From Skermanella stibiiresistens SB22 (lineage in GTDB: Bacteria > Pseudomonadota > Alphaproteobacteria > Azospirillales > Azospirillaceae), in the NCBI RefSeq assembly GCF_000576635.1, contig NZ_AVFL01000006.1, forward strand, positions 224,503-288,502: a DNA stretch of 64,000 bases, written 5' to 3'. This document shows, in pieces, positions 51,867-61,483 of the stretch (positions are counted from its first letter, which is position 1; every line of letters starts with the position of its first letter). The translations under genes were made by a program, and so were the position numbers. Under the pieces are notes generated by a model, which had not been told where the DNA came from, ran no database searches, and saw nothing but the letters and a program-made list of their open reading frames with translations.

Positions 51867-51993
51867 CCGGTCCGACGGCCTCGCCAGTAATGGTTTGGCC
51901 ACCCTTCCTCGATCTTGGAAGCCCACTCGATCTGTTGCTCCTCTCGATCCACTATGGGATCCGGACGGCCCCTCGTTGAGAGCTGGCTCGGCG

Positions 51994-53070
51994 ATGGCGA
52001 TGGAACGGGGCTTCACGGACGTGTCAGATATCGCGCTTCTCAAGCGGTTGAGGAAGGCCGGACCTTCGCTGGAGGCCTCGAGCGCGAAATCCCTCGAGCG
52101 GGTGCGCGCGCCGGAGGCGTTGCCACGCCTCTCCGGCATCCACGTCGTGGATGGCAGCCGTATCGCCCGCACCTAAGTTACGATCTGTTGCGCGGCCGCA
52201 TGAGCGATGCCGCCGTGACCTAGCTCGGACGAGGCGAACGTCTCGACGCCGTGAAGGCCGGGCCGCGGGAGATCCTGTTGGCCGACCGCCGCTATCGCCA
52301 GCCCGACGCCATCAAGGTGAGGCTGGCCAGCGGCGCCGATGTCCTGATTCTGCCGACATGAAACAGCCTGAACTTGGTGGATGACGCGGGGAGGCTGCCC
52401 GACTTGCTCTGCCTGTCCGAGACGGCGAAGGTCCCGGGCAGCCATGACATGACCGTCCACCTGTGCAAGTCGCGGGGAAGCTTCGAACCCATCCGCCTGC
52501 GCTTGGTGATCCGGCCCAAGCCGCCCGAGGCGGTCGAAGGGGCGGTCAAGGTGACGCACCACGTCAGCGGCAAGGGCCAGCACCACGCCATCGGCCCACG
52601 CACCCTGGCCGCGGTCGAGCAACTTGTCGTGATCACTTTGTCGTGATCACCTCGCTGACGGATCCCGCGATCACCGGGATCAATTCGCCGCGCTCCACAG
52701 CGTGTGCTGGCAGGTCGAACGCGCCTTCAAGCGATCGAAGTCCCCGCTTGACCTTGACCGCCCCCAGGCCAAGCACGAAGGGCCGGTCAAGGCATGGACC
52801 CACGCCCACCTCCTTCTCGCGCTGATGATCGACGATCCCCAAGCGGGAATGGGGGCGTCCCCCCCTCCCCCCCTGACCGCGTGAGACGCGACAACCATCG
52901 GTCTGGCTGATTACAATCCTCCTGACCCAGGCCATCATGGCCGCCACCGTTCCGCCAATCTCCATTCATCAATCCACCAACATCACCGATGGGCGCCTCA
53001 GGCAACTGCGTGAATCGCCATGAAGACGATGGCTGCAATCAACGCCAACGGTATTCATACGTCAGTGCCC
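51994..53070 (+). pseudogene. decayed IS4-type transposase
   Basis: Fragments of one transposase in shifting frames. The N-terminal part reads MERGFTDVSDIALLKRL and ends HVVDGSRIART at 52176. A middle part (about 52250-52360) reads EILLADRRY, hits TGA at 52359, and resumes to 52646 with SHDMTVHLCKSRGSFEPIRL. The C-terminal part (52702-52884) carries WQVERAFKRSKS with HLLLALMIDD, the region around the last DDE residue of IS4 elements. Weak traces (LRQLRESP) reach about 53060. Several stops and frameshifts make it non-functional. Clear terminal inverted repeats were not identified, so outer limits are approximate. Confidence 0.75.
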
Positions 53071-53085
53071 ATGAGTATGGTCCGC

Positions 53086-53110
53086 GCCCCGCCCCGCCCC
53101 GCCCCGCCCC
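53086..53110 (+). repeat. pentanucleotide tandem repeat, five copies of GCCCC
   Basis: Five uninterrupted GCCCC copies lie in the non-coding spacer between the IS4 remnant and the partition genes. Such short tracts are prone to slippage; there is no gene here for it to switch. Confidence 0.85.
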
Positions 53111-53430
53111 GCGCGGCTTGATGCCTGGGCTACGGCGGCGCTTGAGCACCGCCAGCATTTTGCCGACAATGGCGTCGAGATACCGCGAACCGGCGCACAC
53201 CACACTCGGGAGAGTTCCGTCGGATTTGCGAATTAGCCTTCGCGCCAGCCATCGATAAAAATTTTAGATGCATAATTTGACGAAATTACAACTTTGGGTC
53301 GTGCCTCCACCAAGATTGTCTGAGGGGCAGATAAGCGTCAAAGGTGACGAAAATTGCAGCTATCGAGAAATCTTTTTACCGTGGTCTCTGCCACACCAGG
53401 AAAGCCCCCCGGCACTAGGATGTGGGCGCC

Positions 53431-53446
53431 TGTTTACATGTAAACA
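53431..53446. promoter_or_regulatory. parS-like 16-bp palindrome, site 1
   Basis: TGTTTACATGTAAACA is a perfect 16-bp palindrome. It shares length and outer arms (TGTTT...AAACA) with the chromosomal parS consensus TGTTTCACGTGAAACA but differs in the core. It lies 246 bases upstream of the ParA gene, suggesting a centromere-like or autoregulatory site. Confidence 0.6.
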
Positions 53447-53519
53447 CTAAGTCGATAGAGACGAGTGCCCTCGGGTATCAGAGAGACATCGGCAGAGCTC
53501 GACAACCGTCTTCGCGAGC

Positions 53520-53535
53520 TGTTTACGTGTAAACA
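53520..53535. promoter_or_regulatory. parS-like 16-bp palindrome, site 2
   Basis: TGTTTACGTGTAAACA repeats site 1 with a single base change in the centre (G for A), leaving 7-base arms intact. It starts 89 bases after site 1 and 157 bases before the ParA start codon. Two matching copies in front of a partition ATPase make chance unlikely. Confidence 0.6.
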
Positions 53536-53676
53536 CCAATGATGACCGATGCGCTTCGAACACAGTTGATGTTTCACGCCTGTCGGTATGGGATATCGTT
53601 GACGAGCGCGCTTCCCACCAAGGCGCCAACCCGGTAGAACCAGGCCATACACCGATTGCCGGGAAGCACCACGACC

Positions 53677-54360
53677 ATGGTAAGCAGAAACCGTACCGCA
53701 AAGATCCAAACGCTGCCCTCCAGTGAGCGGCATTACAAGATAGTTCTGATAACGTCGCCGAAGGGCGGTGTTTCGAAGACGTCCACCGCCCGGAACCTAG
53801 CTGTTGCCGCGGCGATGGATGGCGCCCGTGTCGCCACCATGGACCTGGATCCTCAGGCTACCCTCACCCGTTGGTGGGGAAAGCGTCCGGAAGAAGGCGT
53901 CATTCAGATCCAACATCATTCCGCATCGATAATTGACGCCATCAACGCCCTGAAGGAAGTCAAGGATGTCGATCTGCTGATCATCGATACCCCCACTTCG
54001 GTCGAGGAGTACATCGACGATATGAAGCGCCTGATCCTCGCGGCGGACTTCATCCTGGTACCAGTCGGGCATACAGGCGACGACTTGGAAAGCGTCCAAC
54101 CATGGATGGGGCTGATCCGTCAATTGGGTAAGAGGGCCGCTTACCTACTCGCAAAGGTGAATCGGCGGACCTCATCATTCATTCAAGCCAAACATGAGTT
54201 GGTGGAGACGGGAGAACTCTGTCCGATAGAGATCCCCTCCTTCGAAGATGTCCATGTGCTTGGGCGGAAGGGCCTGGGAGTGGCCGAGGTATCATCCGCG
54301 AAGGGTGGGACAGAGTTCACCGGCGTATGGAAGTACGTCCGGCATCAGTTGGAGTCCTGA
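53677..54360 (+). CDS. ParA-family partition ATPase
   Basis: A 227-residue P-loop ATPase. The deviant Walker A motif is SPKGGVSKTS (about 22-31), followed by the switch DLDPQATL and the Walker B region LLIIDTPTS. The length and lack of an N-terminal helix-turn-helix fit the small type Ib or orphan plasmid ParA group. ATG 53677 is ten bases after GGGAAG; a TTG 21 bases upstream is less likely. It is separated from its partner gene by one base. Small ParA proteins of this kind do not bind operators themselves, so the palindromes upstream are more likely bound by the partner. Confidence 0.87.
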   Translation: MVSRNRTAKIQTLPSSERHYKIVLITSPKGGVSKTSTARNLAVAAAMDGARVATMDLDPQATLTRWWGKRPEEGVIQIQHHSASIIDAINALKEVKDVDLLIIDTPTSVEEYIDDMKRLILAADFILVPVGHTGDDLESVQPWMGLIRQLGKRAAYLLAKVNRRTSSFIQAKHELVETGELCPIEIPSFEDVHVLGRKGLGVAEVSSAKGGTEFTGVWKYVRHQLES

Positions 54361-54361
54361 T

Positions 54362-54928
54362 ATGGCAATGATTTCCAAAGCGGCTGCGAAACGCCTTCCA
54401 GACAGCAGGGTAGAAAAAGCTCTGGACTCCCTCGCACCACTATCGACCCGCGAGGAGTTCATCTCGGACATCCGCGGTCAATGGGAGGAGGTCCGCAAAC
54501 GCTTCCTGTATATCGGCCGTCGTTTGGCGGAAGCTCATGGCAAGCTTGGCCGTGCTGAGTATGAGTCTCTCATATCTGGTTCCGATTTGCCGTTCGGGCG
54601 ATCGGTGGCAATTCAACTCAGGTCCGTCTATGAGGCGGTCAGGGATGGCCGTCTTCAGCAGGATGAGCTTCCCGGTTCATACGCTACCGCTTACCAAGTG
54701 ATTACGCTTACTGATCACGAGATTGACCGTGCGCGTCGCGAAGGGCTCGTTCGTCCGAATCTGCTAAGGCGCGAGATTGTTGAATTCAAACAGCGTCTTC
54801 GCCTGCCGGAGGAGTCATTGGGACGGCGAGAACAGCGTCTTCGGCGATTGAATTCTGAGAAAATGAGGCTAATCTCGCGGTTGGAAGCCATCGAAGCAGA
54901 AATCAACAAGCTCAATGAACATCCTTAG
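54362..54928 (+). CDS. ParA partner protein, DUF3102-like, function unknown
   Basis: A 188-residue protein. Residues 40-95 resemble DUF3102-type helical domains (RFLYIGRRLAEAHGKLG, then GRSVAIQLRSVYEAV), which are found in mobile-element proteins next to ParA. Residues 150-185 form a Leu/Arg/Glu coiled coil (RLNSEKMRLISRLEAIEAE). No ParB nuclease-like fold is visible. It starts one base after the ParA stop, so it is co-translated and is the likely DNA-binding adaptor for the palindromes upstream. Its base composition is clearly less GC-rich than the surrounding catabolic genes, a sign of transfer. Assignment is tentative. Confidence 0.6.
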   Translation: MAMISKAAAKRLPDSRVEKALDSLAPLSTREEFISDIRGQWEEVRKRFLYIGRRLAEAHGKLGRAEYESLISGSDLPFGRSVAIQLRSVYEAVRDGRLQQDELPGSYATAYQVITLTDHEIDRARREGLVRPNLLRREIVEFKQRLRLPEESLGRREQRLRRLNSEKMRLISRLEAIEAEINKLNEHP

Positions 54929-54943
54929 GCCATGTTTCGCATC

Positions 54944-55398
54944 CTAATGCACGGCAGGTTCCTGCGAATAGCAGCGAGGCCATCTGTTGAACTTTGATCT
55001 GGTGGGAGGACAAAGGCTTGGCAACGCGGCGGCTTCCTGATCGTGGGTTTCTCTCAGGCTGACATCGACTAGGTTGCCGTCGCGATCAAGTGGCCGGTAC
55101 AGTTCCCGGTACAGATATCGCCACTGACCGGCGACTTTGATGTAGGTCTGATCGGCATACCAACTGCGGACAGCCTTGCGCTTGCGCTTGCGACGCTGGC
55201 GCAGAATATGGGTCAACAGCGGCGCCAGTTTGGCTCCCGGTCGCGGAGCGCTTCACGGCTGAACACTAGGCCGTGCGGTAGCAGGATTAGAAGAACCACG
55301 TCGGTTGGCGGTTGAAGCCGGTTCAGCACCGAGCCGGTCCGCTCATTGAAGCCCCGCCCGCAGCCCTGGCACAGGAAACGCCGATAGCCATGTGCCAT
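54944..55398 (-). pseudogene. broken IS6-like transposase
   Basis: Two minus-strand fragments of one transposase. The first (55398-55213) has the Cys-containing N-terminal block RRFLCQGCGRGFNERTG and NRLQPPTDVVLL. A frameshift near 55213-55216 leads to the second (55216-54944), which has WYADQTYIKVAGQWRYLYR and LDRDGNLVDVSL, the first catalytic Asp region of IS6-type DDE enzymes. The remainder of the catalytic domain is absent. The true N-terminus may extend a little beyond 55398. Confidence 0.75.
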
Positions 55399-55551
55399 CG
55401 GATCCTAGCGCTCCGTCGTCTTGGCCGAACAGCAACGCGGTCACAGCATTCTTCATCTCCCTTCATCAAAAGGGCTGCTCCACCTCGATCCCCCGTCCGC
55501 CAGCAAGCTGGCACGAAACCTGATGTAACCGCCTTCAGCTGTCACACCCCT

Positions 55552-56289
55552 CTATGTTCGCGGTGTGAAACGCTCGGTCAGTTTGTGCCGGGAGCCGGGA
55601 TGGATCAGGCGGGCCAGGGTGACGACTTGGTCCTCCAGGAAGGTCCGGCGCTCCAGCAGCAGGCAGGCGGTTCCGACTGGGCAACGCAGCGCCGCCGCCA
55701 GATCCGAATCGGCGTTGATCGCGGAGATCGTGTGTTCGGCCTCGGTCCAGGGCACGTGGGCGACCAGCCAATGGTTGGGGCTGACGTCCTCGAAGGCGAG
55801 ATCGGCGGCGGCCGGAACGGCGGTCAGGTTGATCCAGCGTTCTTCCAACTCGACGATCTCGCCATCGGCGAAATGGCGGCCGACGACGCGGCAGACCGCG
55901 TCCCCGAGCGCCACCCCCAGCTTGGCGGCCAGTTCCGGGTCTGCTTTGACGATCTCGCGCGCCATGCGATCGAAGCGGTAGTCCTGGCCGCGCTGAGGAA
56001 TGACGGTCGCCATGTCCACGATGTCGAGGATCGCGGTGGGGGCGGGGGGCACCGCGACGAAGCTACCCATCCGGCGGTGGCGGGTGACGTAGCCCTCCTC
56101 GGCCAGTTCGCGGAGCGCCCGGTTGATCGTCATGCGCGAGGCGGCGAAGTGGCTCAGCAGATCGTGCTCGGGCGGGATCCTGTCACCGGGCTTCCAGACG
56201 GAATCACGGATCGGGCGCATGATCGCCCGCTTGACCTGCTCGTAGAGCGGGCCCATGCCGTCCAGCGTCAGAGCCGCCCGCCAGTCCAT
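55552..56289 (-). CDS. hutC: histidine utilisation repressor HutC
   Basis: A 245-residue GntR regulator of the UTRA/HutC group. The winged helix-turn-helix (about 12-75) contains PLYEQVKRAIMRPIRD and FAASRMTINRALREL; the UTRA effector domain (about 95-240), which binds urocanate, has RVVGRHFADGEIVELEERW. It lies 9 bases downstream of hutF on the same strand, so it is autoregulated if it binds the operator at 57699-57712. The short C-terminal tail is the usual length. Confidence 0.93.
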   Translation of the reverse strand: MDWRAALTLDGMGPLYEQVKRAIMRPIRDSVWKPGDRIPPEHDLLSHFAASRMTINRALRELAEEGYVTRHRRMGSFVAVPPAPTAILDIVDMATVIPQRGQDYRFDRMAREIVKADPELAAKLGVALGDAVCRVVGRHFADGEIVELEERWINLTAVPAAADLAFEDVSPNHWLVAHVPWTEAEHTISAINADSDLAAALRCPVGTACLLLERRTFLEDQVVTLARLIHPGSRHKLTERFTPRT

Positions 56290-56298
56290 CTCCCGAGC

Positions 56299-57654
56299 CT
56301 ACCCGTTGATCCTGGTCAGCACCTTGGCGTAGGCGGCGCGGATTGGGTCGCGTGACTTGTGGCGGCCCTCGGTCACCACCGGGTGGCCGGCGACGCGGAC
56401 CTCGCGCACGCAGGATTTGTCGCCCGCGAAGATCCAGGCGTCGACCATCTGTTCCGGCGGGCGGCCGGCCAGCGAGGGATGGGTCTCGTCCAACGTGACG
56501 AAGTCCGCCCGCTGTCCGACGCGGAGGCTGTCGGTTGGCTGGCCCAGGGCTTGGGCTCCCCCCGCGACGGCGCGGCGGAACAGCACGTCGCCCGTCCAGC
56601 CACCGGGTTCGCACAGCACGTTGCGGCTCCGCAAGACCAGCCGCTGGCCGTATTCCAGCAGCCGCAACTCCTCGGCGAGACCGATGTGGATGTGGCTGTC
56701 GGAGCCGATGCCAAACCGCCCGCCGGCGGTCAGATAGCGCGGCGCGTCGAACAACCCATCGCCCAGATTGCCCTCGGTCTCGGGGCACAGCCCGGCGACG
56801 GCGCCGGACCGCGCCAGCGCCTCGGTTTCGGACGGGGTCATGTGCGTCGCGTGGATGGCGCACCAGCGGGTGTCGACCGGCAACGAGTCCAGCAGGTATT
56901 CGACCGGCCGCTTGCCGCACCATGCGACGCAGTCCTCGACCTCCTTGACCTGTTCCGCGACGTGGATGTGGATGGGACCTCCGTCGGCCAACGGCAGGAT
57001 GTCGCCGATCTCCTGCACCGTGGCGGCGCGAAGCGAATGGGGCGCCACGCCAATTCTGCCGTTTGGAACCGCCTTGACGTGGCGACCAGCGCTTTCCATC
57101 AGGCGGGCGTAGCGGTCGGGATCATTAATGAAGCGCCGTTGTCCTGGCGTCGGTGCCATGCCGCCAAACCCGCCATGGGCGTAGAAGACCGGCAGCAGCG
57201 TCAGCGCGATCCCCGTGGACGAGGCCGCCGCCGCGACGCGCCCGGTCATCTCGCCGATATCGGCGTAGGCGGCGCCCGCCGGGTCATGATGCAGGTAGTG
57301 GAACTCGCCCAGCGTGGTGAAGCCGGCCTCCAGCATCTCGGCGCAGACCAGCGCCGCGATGGCCTGGACATCGTCGGGTGTCAACTTGTCGAGGAAGCCG
57401 TACATTGTCTGCCGCCATGTCCAGAAGCTGTCGGCGCTGTCGCCGCGCCGCTCCGCCAAGCCGGCCATGGCGCGCTGGAACGTGTGGCTGTGCAGGTTCG
57501 CCATGCCCGGCACCACCACGGCGCCCAATTTCATGGCATCGTCCGGCGTGCCGTCCACCTTCACCTTGGTGATCAGGCCGGCGTCATCGACGTCGAACAC
57601 GACGTTCCGGCTCCAACCCTCGGCCAGCAAGGCGCTCTCGGCGAAAAATTTCAT
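56299..57654 (-). CDS. hutF: formimidoylglutamate deiminase HutF
   Basis: A 451-residue amidohydrolase that converts N-formimidoyl-L-glutamate to N-formyl-L-glutamate and ammonia in the five-step histidine pathway. The metal site is visible as ANLHSHTFQRAM (His-x-His), HIHVAEQ, IHATHM and the Asp in GSDSHIHIG. I chose ATG 57654, preceded by GGGAG; a GTG four codons upstream is possible. It is followed by hutC and diverges from hutI across a HutC operator. Confidence 0.94.
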   Translation of the reverse strand: MKFFAESALLAEGWSRNVVFDVDDAGLITKVKVDGTPDDAMKLGAVVVPGMANLHSHTFQRAMAGLAERRGDSADSFWTWRQTMYGFLDKLTPDDVQAIAALVCAEMLEAGFTTLGEFHYLHHDPAGAAYADIGEMTGRVAAAASSTGIALTLLPVFYAHGGFGGMAPTPGQRRFINDPDRYARLMESAGRHVKAVPNGRIGVAPHSLRAATVQEIGDILPLADGGPIHIHVAEQVKEVEDCVAWCGKRPVEYLLDSLPVDTRWCAIHATHMTPSETEALARSGAVAGLCPETEGNLGDGLFDAPRYLTAGGRFGIGSDSHIHIGLAEELRLLEYGQRLVLRSRNVLCEPGGWTGDVLFRRAVAGGAQALGQPTDSLRVGQRADFVTLDETHPSLAGRPPEQMVDAWIFAGDKSCVREVRVAGHPVVTEGRHKSRDPIRAAYAKVLTRING

Positions 57655-57698
57655 GACGGCTCCCACGAAGTCTGGACACGAAGCTTAATCCGGCGTTA

Positions 57699-57712
57699 AT
57701 TGTATATACAAT
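57699..57712. promoter_or_regulatory. HutC operator
   Basis: ATTGTATATACAAT is a perfect 14-bp palindrome in the 100-base gap between hutF and hutI. The core TGTATATACA matches the known HutC/GntR-HutC recognition sequence. One site between the two arms would allow HutC to repress both, with urocanate as inducer. Confidence 0.85.
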
Positions 57713-57754
57713 ACAGGGCGGTTGAAAACCACTGGAACGATAGGGGGACGGGGC

Positions 57755-58960
57755 TTGAAGCTGGATCGACTTTGGATCAACGCGCGGCTCGCGACCATGG
57801 AAGTCACCGGGACGCCCTACGGCGCCCTGGGTTCCGGAAGCGCCATTGGCTGCCGTGACGGCAGGATCGCCTTCGTCGGCACCGGCGAACAGGCCCGGGG
57901 CCATGATGCCGCCGAGACCATCGACTGCGCTGGGCGCTGGATCACGCCGGGGCTGATCGACTGCCACACCCATCTGGTCTATGGCGGCGACCGCGCCGCC
58001 GAGTTCGAGATGCGGCTGGAGGGCGCCAGCTATGAGGAGATCGCGCGGGCCGGTGGCGGCATTCTGTCGACCGTCACCGCCACCCGCCACGCGGACGAGG
58101 ACGCGCTGGTCAAGGCGGCGCTGCCCCGGCTGGACACGCTGCTGGCGGAGGGCGTCACCACCATCGAGATCAAATCGGGTTATGGGTTGGAGACCGCCGC
58201 CGAACTTCGCCAGCTCCGCGCCGCCCGCAGGCTGGGGCGCGAACGGCGTGTCGGTGTCGAGACGACATTCCTGGGCGCCCACGCCACCCCGCCGGAATTC
58301 ACCGACAGTGGTGCCTATATCGATCACGTCATAGCTGAAATGCTGCCCGCCGTCAATGCCGAAGGACTGGCCGACGCGGTCGACGCCTTCTGCGAGGGCA
58401 TCGCCTTCTCGCCAGCGGAGGTCGAGCGGCTGTTCCAGGCGGCGCGGGACCTGGGCCTGCCGGTCAAGATCCACGCCGAGCAGCTGTCGTCGCTCCACGG
58501 CGCAGCACTGGCGGCGCGGTTCGGCGCACTGTCCGCCGACCATGTCGAATACGCCGACGCGGCCGATGTCGCGGCCATGGCGGCGGCCGGCACGGTCGCG
58601 ACCCTGCTGCCCGGCGCGTACTACACCCTGCGCGAGACCCAGGCGCCGCCGGTGGCGCTGTTCCGCGAGGCTGGCGTGCCGATCGCCATCGCGACCGACG
58701 CCAACCCCGGCACCTCGCCGCTGACCTCGCTGCTCCTGACCATCAACATGGCCTGCACGCTGTTCCGCCTGACGCCGGAGGAGGCGCTGGCCGGCGTCAC
58801 CCGCAACGCCGCGCGGGCGCTGGGACGCGACGACGAGATCGGCACCCTGACGCCCGGCAAGTGGTGCGATCTGGCGATCTGGGATATCGAGCGCCCAGCG
58901 GAACTGGCCTACCGCATCGGCTACAATCCGCTTCATTCCCGTGTCTGGCGAGGTGAGTGA
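57755..58960 (+). CDS. hutI: imidazolonepropionase HutI
   Basis: A 401-residue amidohydrolase that opens the ring of imidazolonepropionate to give formimidoylglutamate. The metal motif is [18 protein letters not shown], with [10 protein letters not shown] and the Asp in [13 protein letters not shown] 57755 is chosen because it has GGGGGA six bases upstream and gives the usual start [13 protein letters not shown]; a TTG at 57722 would add 11 residues with no resemblance. Its stop overlaps the hutG ATG by one base. Confidence 0.94.
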   Translation: MKLDRLWINARLATMEVTGTPYGALGSGSAIGCRDGRIAFVGTGEQARGHDAAETIDCAGRWITPGLIDCHTHLVYGGDRAAEFEMRLEGASYEEIARAGGGILSTVTATRHADEDALVKAALPRLDTLLAEGVTTIEIKSGYGLETAAELRQLRAARRLGRERRVGVETTFLGAHATPPEFTDSGAYIDHVIAEMLPAVNAEGLADAVDAFCEGIAFSPAEVERLFQAARDLGLPVKIHAEQLSSLHGAALAARFGALSADHVEYADAADVAAMAAAGTVATLLPGAYYTLRETQAPPVALFREAGVPIAIATDANPGTSPLTSLLLTINMACTLFRLTPEEALAGVTRNAARALGRDDEIGTLTPGKWCDLAIWDIERPAELAYRIGYNPLHSRVWRGE

Positions 58961-59757
58961 TGGAGATGCCGATCGTCGAACGGCGCGACGCGCCGCTGAT
59001 CCTGTCGATGCCCCATGTCGGGCTCGGCATCCCCGACGCCGTCAAGGCCCAGCTGACCGAGCGGGCCTTGGGGATCGAGGACACCGACTGGTGGATCGAC
59101 CAGCTCTATGACTTCGGCGAGGAGCTGGGCGCCACCGTCGTGCGCGCCACCACCTCGCGCTATGTGATCGACGTCAACCGCGATCCGAGCGGGACCTCGC
59201 TCTACCCTGGGCAGGCGACCACCGACCTGTGTCCGACCACGACCTTCGACGGCGTGCCACTCTACCGCGACGCCGCCGGCCCTTCCGCCGAGGAGATCGA
59301 GCGGCGGCGGCTGCCCTATCACGCGGCCTATCACGACGCCCTGTCGGCCGAGGTCCGGCGCCTTCGCGCCAGGCATCCGCGCGTCGCGCTGTATGATTGC
59401 CATTCGATCCGCTCCCTGGTTCCCCGGCTGTTCGACGGCGAGTTGCCGGTCTTCAACATCGGCACCAATGGCGGAGCGTCCTGCGATCCGGAAGCCGAGG
59501 CGATCGTCGCCGAAGCCTGCGCTTCGGCCGACGGCTACAGCCATGTCGTCAATGGCCGGTTCCGCGGCGGCTGGATCACCCGCCATTACGGCGACCCCGC
59601 GGGCGGCGTCCACGCCATCCAGATGGAGCTGGCGCAGCGCGCCTACCTGACGGACGAGGCGCCGCCCTGGAGCTATGACGCCGCCAAGTCCGACCGTCTC
59701 CGCGCCGTGCTGAAGCCGATGCTCCACAGGCTGATCGATTGGGCCAATCGTGTCTGA
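58960..59757 (+). CDS. hutG: N-formylglutamate deformylase HutG
   Basis: A 265-residue hydrolase that releases formate and glutamate from N-formylglutamate, the last step of the HutF branch. Family marks include ILSMPHVG near the N-terminus, [10 protein letters not shown] and the catalytic-region DCHSIRS. The start is ATG 58960, one base inside the hutI stop (a GTG three bases earlier is also possible). Presence of both HutF and this deformylase shows the five-step pathway rather than the HutG formiminoglutamase route. Confidence 0.93.
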   Translation: MEMPIVERRDAPLILSMPHVGLGIPDAVKAQLTERALGIEDTDWWIDQLYDFGEELGATVVRATTSRYVIDVNRDPSGTSLYPGQATTDLCPTTTFDGVPLYRDAAGPSAEEIERRRLPYHAAYHDALSAEVRRLRARHPRVALYDCHSIRSLVPRLFDGELPVFNIGTNGGASCDPEAEAIVAEACASADGYSHVVNGRFRGGWITRHYGDPAGGVHAIQMELAQRAYLTDEAPPWSYDAAKSDRLRAVLKPMLHRLIDWANRV

Positions 59758-59785
59758 GACCAGCCAACACCGAGGAACCACCGAC

Positions 59786-61483
59786 ATGACCACTCCCACC
59801 TCCTCCGGCACCCCTCGCGATAATGGGCGCCTCGACAACGCCCGCAAGATCCGCAGCCCGCGCGGCACCGAGCTGACGGCGCGCAGCTGGCTGACCGAGG
59901 CGCCGTTGCGGATGCTGATGAACAACCTCGATCCCGAGGTGGCGGAGAAGCCGGAGGCGCTGGTCGTCTATGGCGGCATCGGCCGCGCCGCCCGCGACTG
60001 GCAGTCGTTCGACCGCATCGTGGCGAGCCTGACGACGCTGGGCGACGACGAGACGCTGCTGGTCCAATCGGGCAAGCCGGTGGGTGTCTTCCGCACCCAC
60101 AAGGACGCACCGCGCGTTCTGATCGCCAATTCCAACCTGGTGCCGCGCTGGGCCGACTGGGACCACTTCAACGCGCTCGATAAGGTCGGGCTGATGATGT
60201 ACGGCCAGATGACGGCCGGGTCGTGGATCTATATCGGCAGCCAGGGCATCGTCCAGGGCACCTACGAGACCTTCGTGGAGGTCGGCCGCCGCCACTATGG
60301 CGGCGACCTCGCCGGACGCTGGATCCTGACCGGTGGGCTTGGCGGCATGGGTGGGGCGCAGCCGCTGGCCGCGACCATGGCCGGCGCCTCCATGCTGGCT
60401 GTCGAGTGCCAGCCGTCGCGGATCGACATGCGGCTCCAGACCGGCTACCTGGACCGCAAGGCCGACACCATCGAGGAGGCGCTGGCGATCCTCGAGCAAG
60501 CGAAGGCGGACGGCAAGCCGGTCTCGGTCGGCTTGCTCGGAAACGCCGCCGAGGTGTTCCCCGAGCTGGTCGAGCGCGGCATCCGACCCGACGCCGTGAC
60601 CGACCAGACCTCCGCCCACGACCCGCTCAACGGCTACCTGCCGGCGGGCTGGAGCCTGGCGGAGTGGGAGGAAAAGCGAGAGCGGGACCCCAAGCTGGTC
60701 GAGACCGAGGCGAAGAAGTCGATGGCGGTCCAGGTCCAGGCGATGCTGGATTTCCACGCCCAGGGCATCCCCGTGCTCGACTATGGCAACAACATCCGCC
60801 AGATGGCGAAGGAGATGGGCGTCGCCAAGGCGTTCGACTTCCCCGGCTTTGTGCCGGCCTATATCCGGCCGCTGTTCTGCCGGGGCATCGGCCCGTTCCG
60901 CTGGGCCGCCTTGTCGGGTGATCCGGAGGACATCTACAAGACCGACGCCAAGGTCAAGGAGCTGATCCCCGACAACCCGCACCTGCACAACTGGCTCGAC
61001 ATGGCGCGGGAGCGGATCCGGTTCCAGGGCTTGCCGGCCCGCATCTGCTGGGTCGGGCTGGGTGACCGCCACCGGTTGGGCATGGCCTTCAACGAGATGG
61101 TCGCCAGCGGCGAGCTGAAGGCGCCGATCGTGATCGGGCGCGACCATCTGGACAGCGGCTCGGTGGCGTCGCCCAACCGCGAGACCGAGGCGATGCTGGA
61201 CGGCTCCGACGCCGTGTCGGACTGGCCGCTGCTGAACGCCTTGCTGAACACCGCGTCTGGGGCGACCTGGGTGTCGCTGCATCACGGCGGCGGCGTCGGC
61301 ATGGGCTTCTCGCAGCACGCTGGCATGGTGATCGTCGCCGACGGCACGCCCGAGGCGGCGGCCCGGCTGGAGCGGGTGCTGTGGAACGACCCGGCCACCG
61401 GCGTCATGCGCCACGCCGACGCTGGATACGAGGACGCCATCGAGGCGGCCCGCGAGCACAATCTCGTATTGCCGAGCCTATGA
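59786..61483 (+). CDS. hutU: urocanate hydratase HutU
   Basis: A 565-residue enzyme that uses tightly bound NAD as an electrophile to hydrate urocanate to imidazolonepropionate. Key blocks are [12 protein letters not shown], the NAD-binding [13 protein letters not shown], the catalytic Cys region [15 protein letters not shown], and [12 protein letters not shown] 59786 follows GAGGA at a good distance; an in-frame ATG at 59750 inside hutG would add a 12-residue extension. It overlaps hutD by four bases. Confidence 0.95.
   Translation: MTTPTSSGTPRDNGRLDNARKIRSPRGTELTARSWLTEAPLRMLMNNLDPEVAEKPEALVVYGGIGRAARDWQSFDRIVASLTTLGDDETLLVQSGKPVGVFRTHKDAPRVLIANSNLVPRWADWDHFNALDKVGLMMYGQMTAGSWIYIGSQGIVQGTYETFVEVGRRHYGGDLAGRWILTGGLGGMGGAQPLAATMAGASMLAVECQPSRIDMRLQTGYLDRKADTIEEALAILEQAKADGKPVSVGLLGNAAEVFPELVERGIRPDAVTDQTSAHDPLNGYLPAGWSLAEWEEKRERDPKLVETEAKKSMAVQVQAMLDFHAQGIPVLDYGNNIRQMAKEMGVAKAFDFPGFVPAYIRPLFCRGIGPFRWAALSGDPEDIYKTDAKVKELIPDNPHLHNWLDMARERIRFQGLPARICWVGLGDRHRLGMAFNEMVASGELKAPIVIGRDHLDSGSVASPNRETEAMLDGSDAVSDWPLLNALLNTASGATWVSLHHGGGVGMGFSQHAGMVIVADGTPEAAARLERVLWNDPATGVMRHADAGYEDAIEAAREHNLVLPSL

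Larger units (their letters stand above)
53071..53676. other. non-coding spacer upstream of partition genes
   Basis: About 600 bases with no convincing gene. It contains the GCCCC pentamer run (53086-53110) and the two parS-like palindromes (53431-53446 and 53520-53535), each listed separately. A few short frames exist on both strands but show no domain or ribosome site. Confidence 0.6.

Noticed and set aside
53268..53450. Small gene in the spacer before parA
   Set aside because: A 60-codon frame with no ribosome site or domain, and its 3' end runs across the first palindrome.
59576..61459. Minus-strand frame of 627 codons
   Set aside because: It is antisense to hutG and hutU, which have full-length matches to known enzymes.
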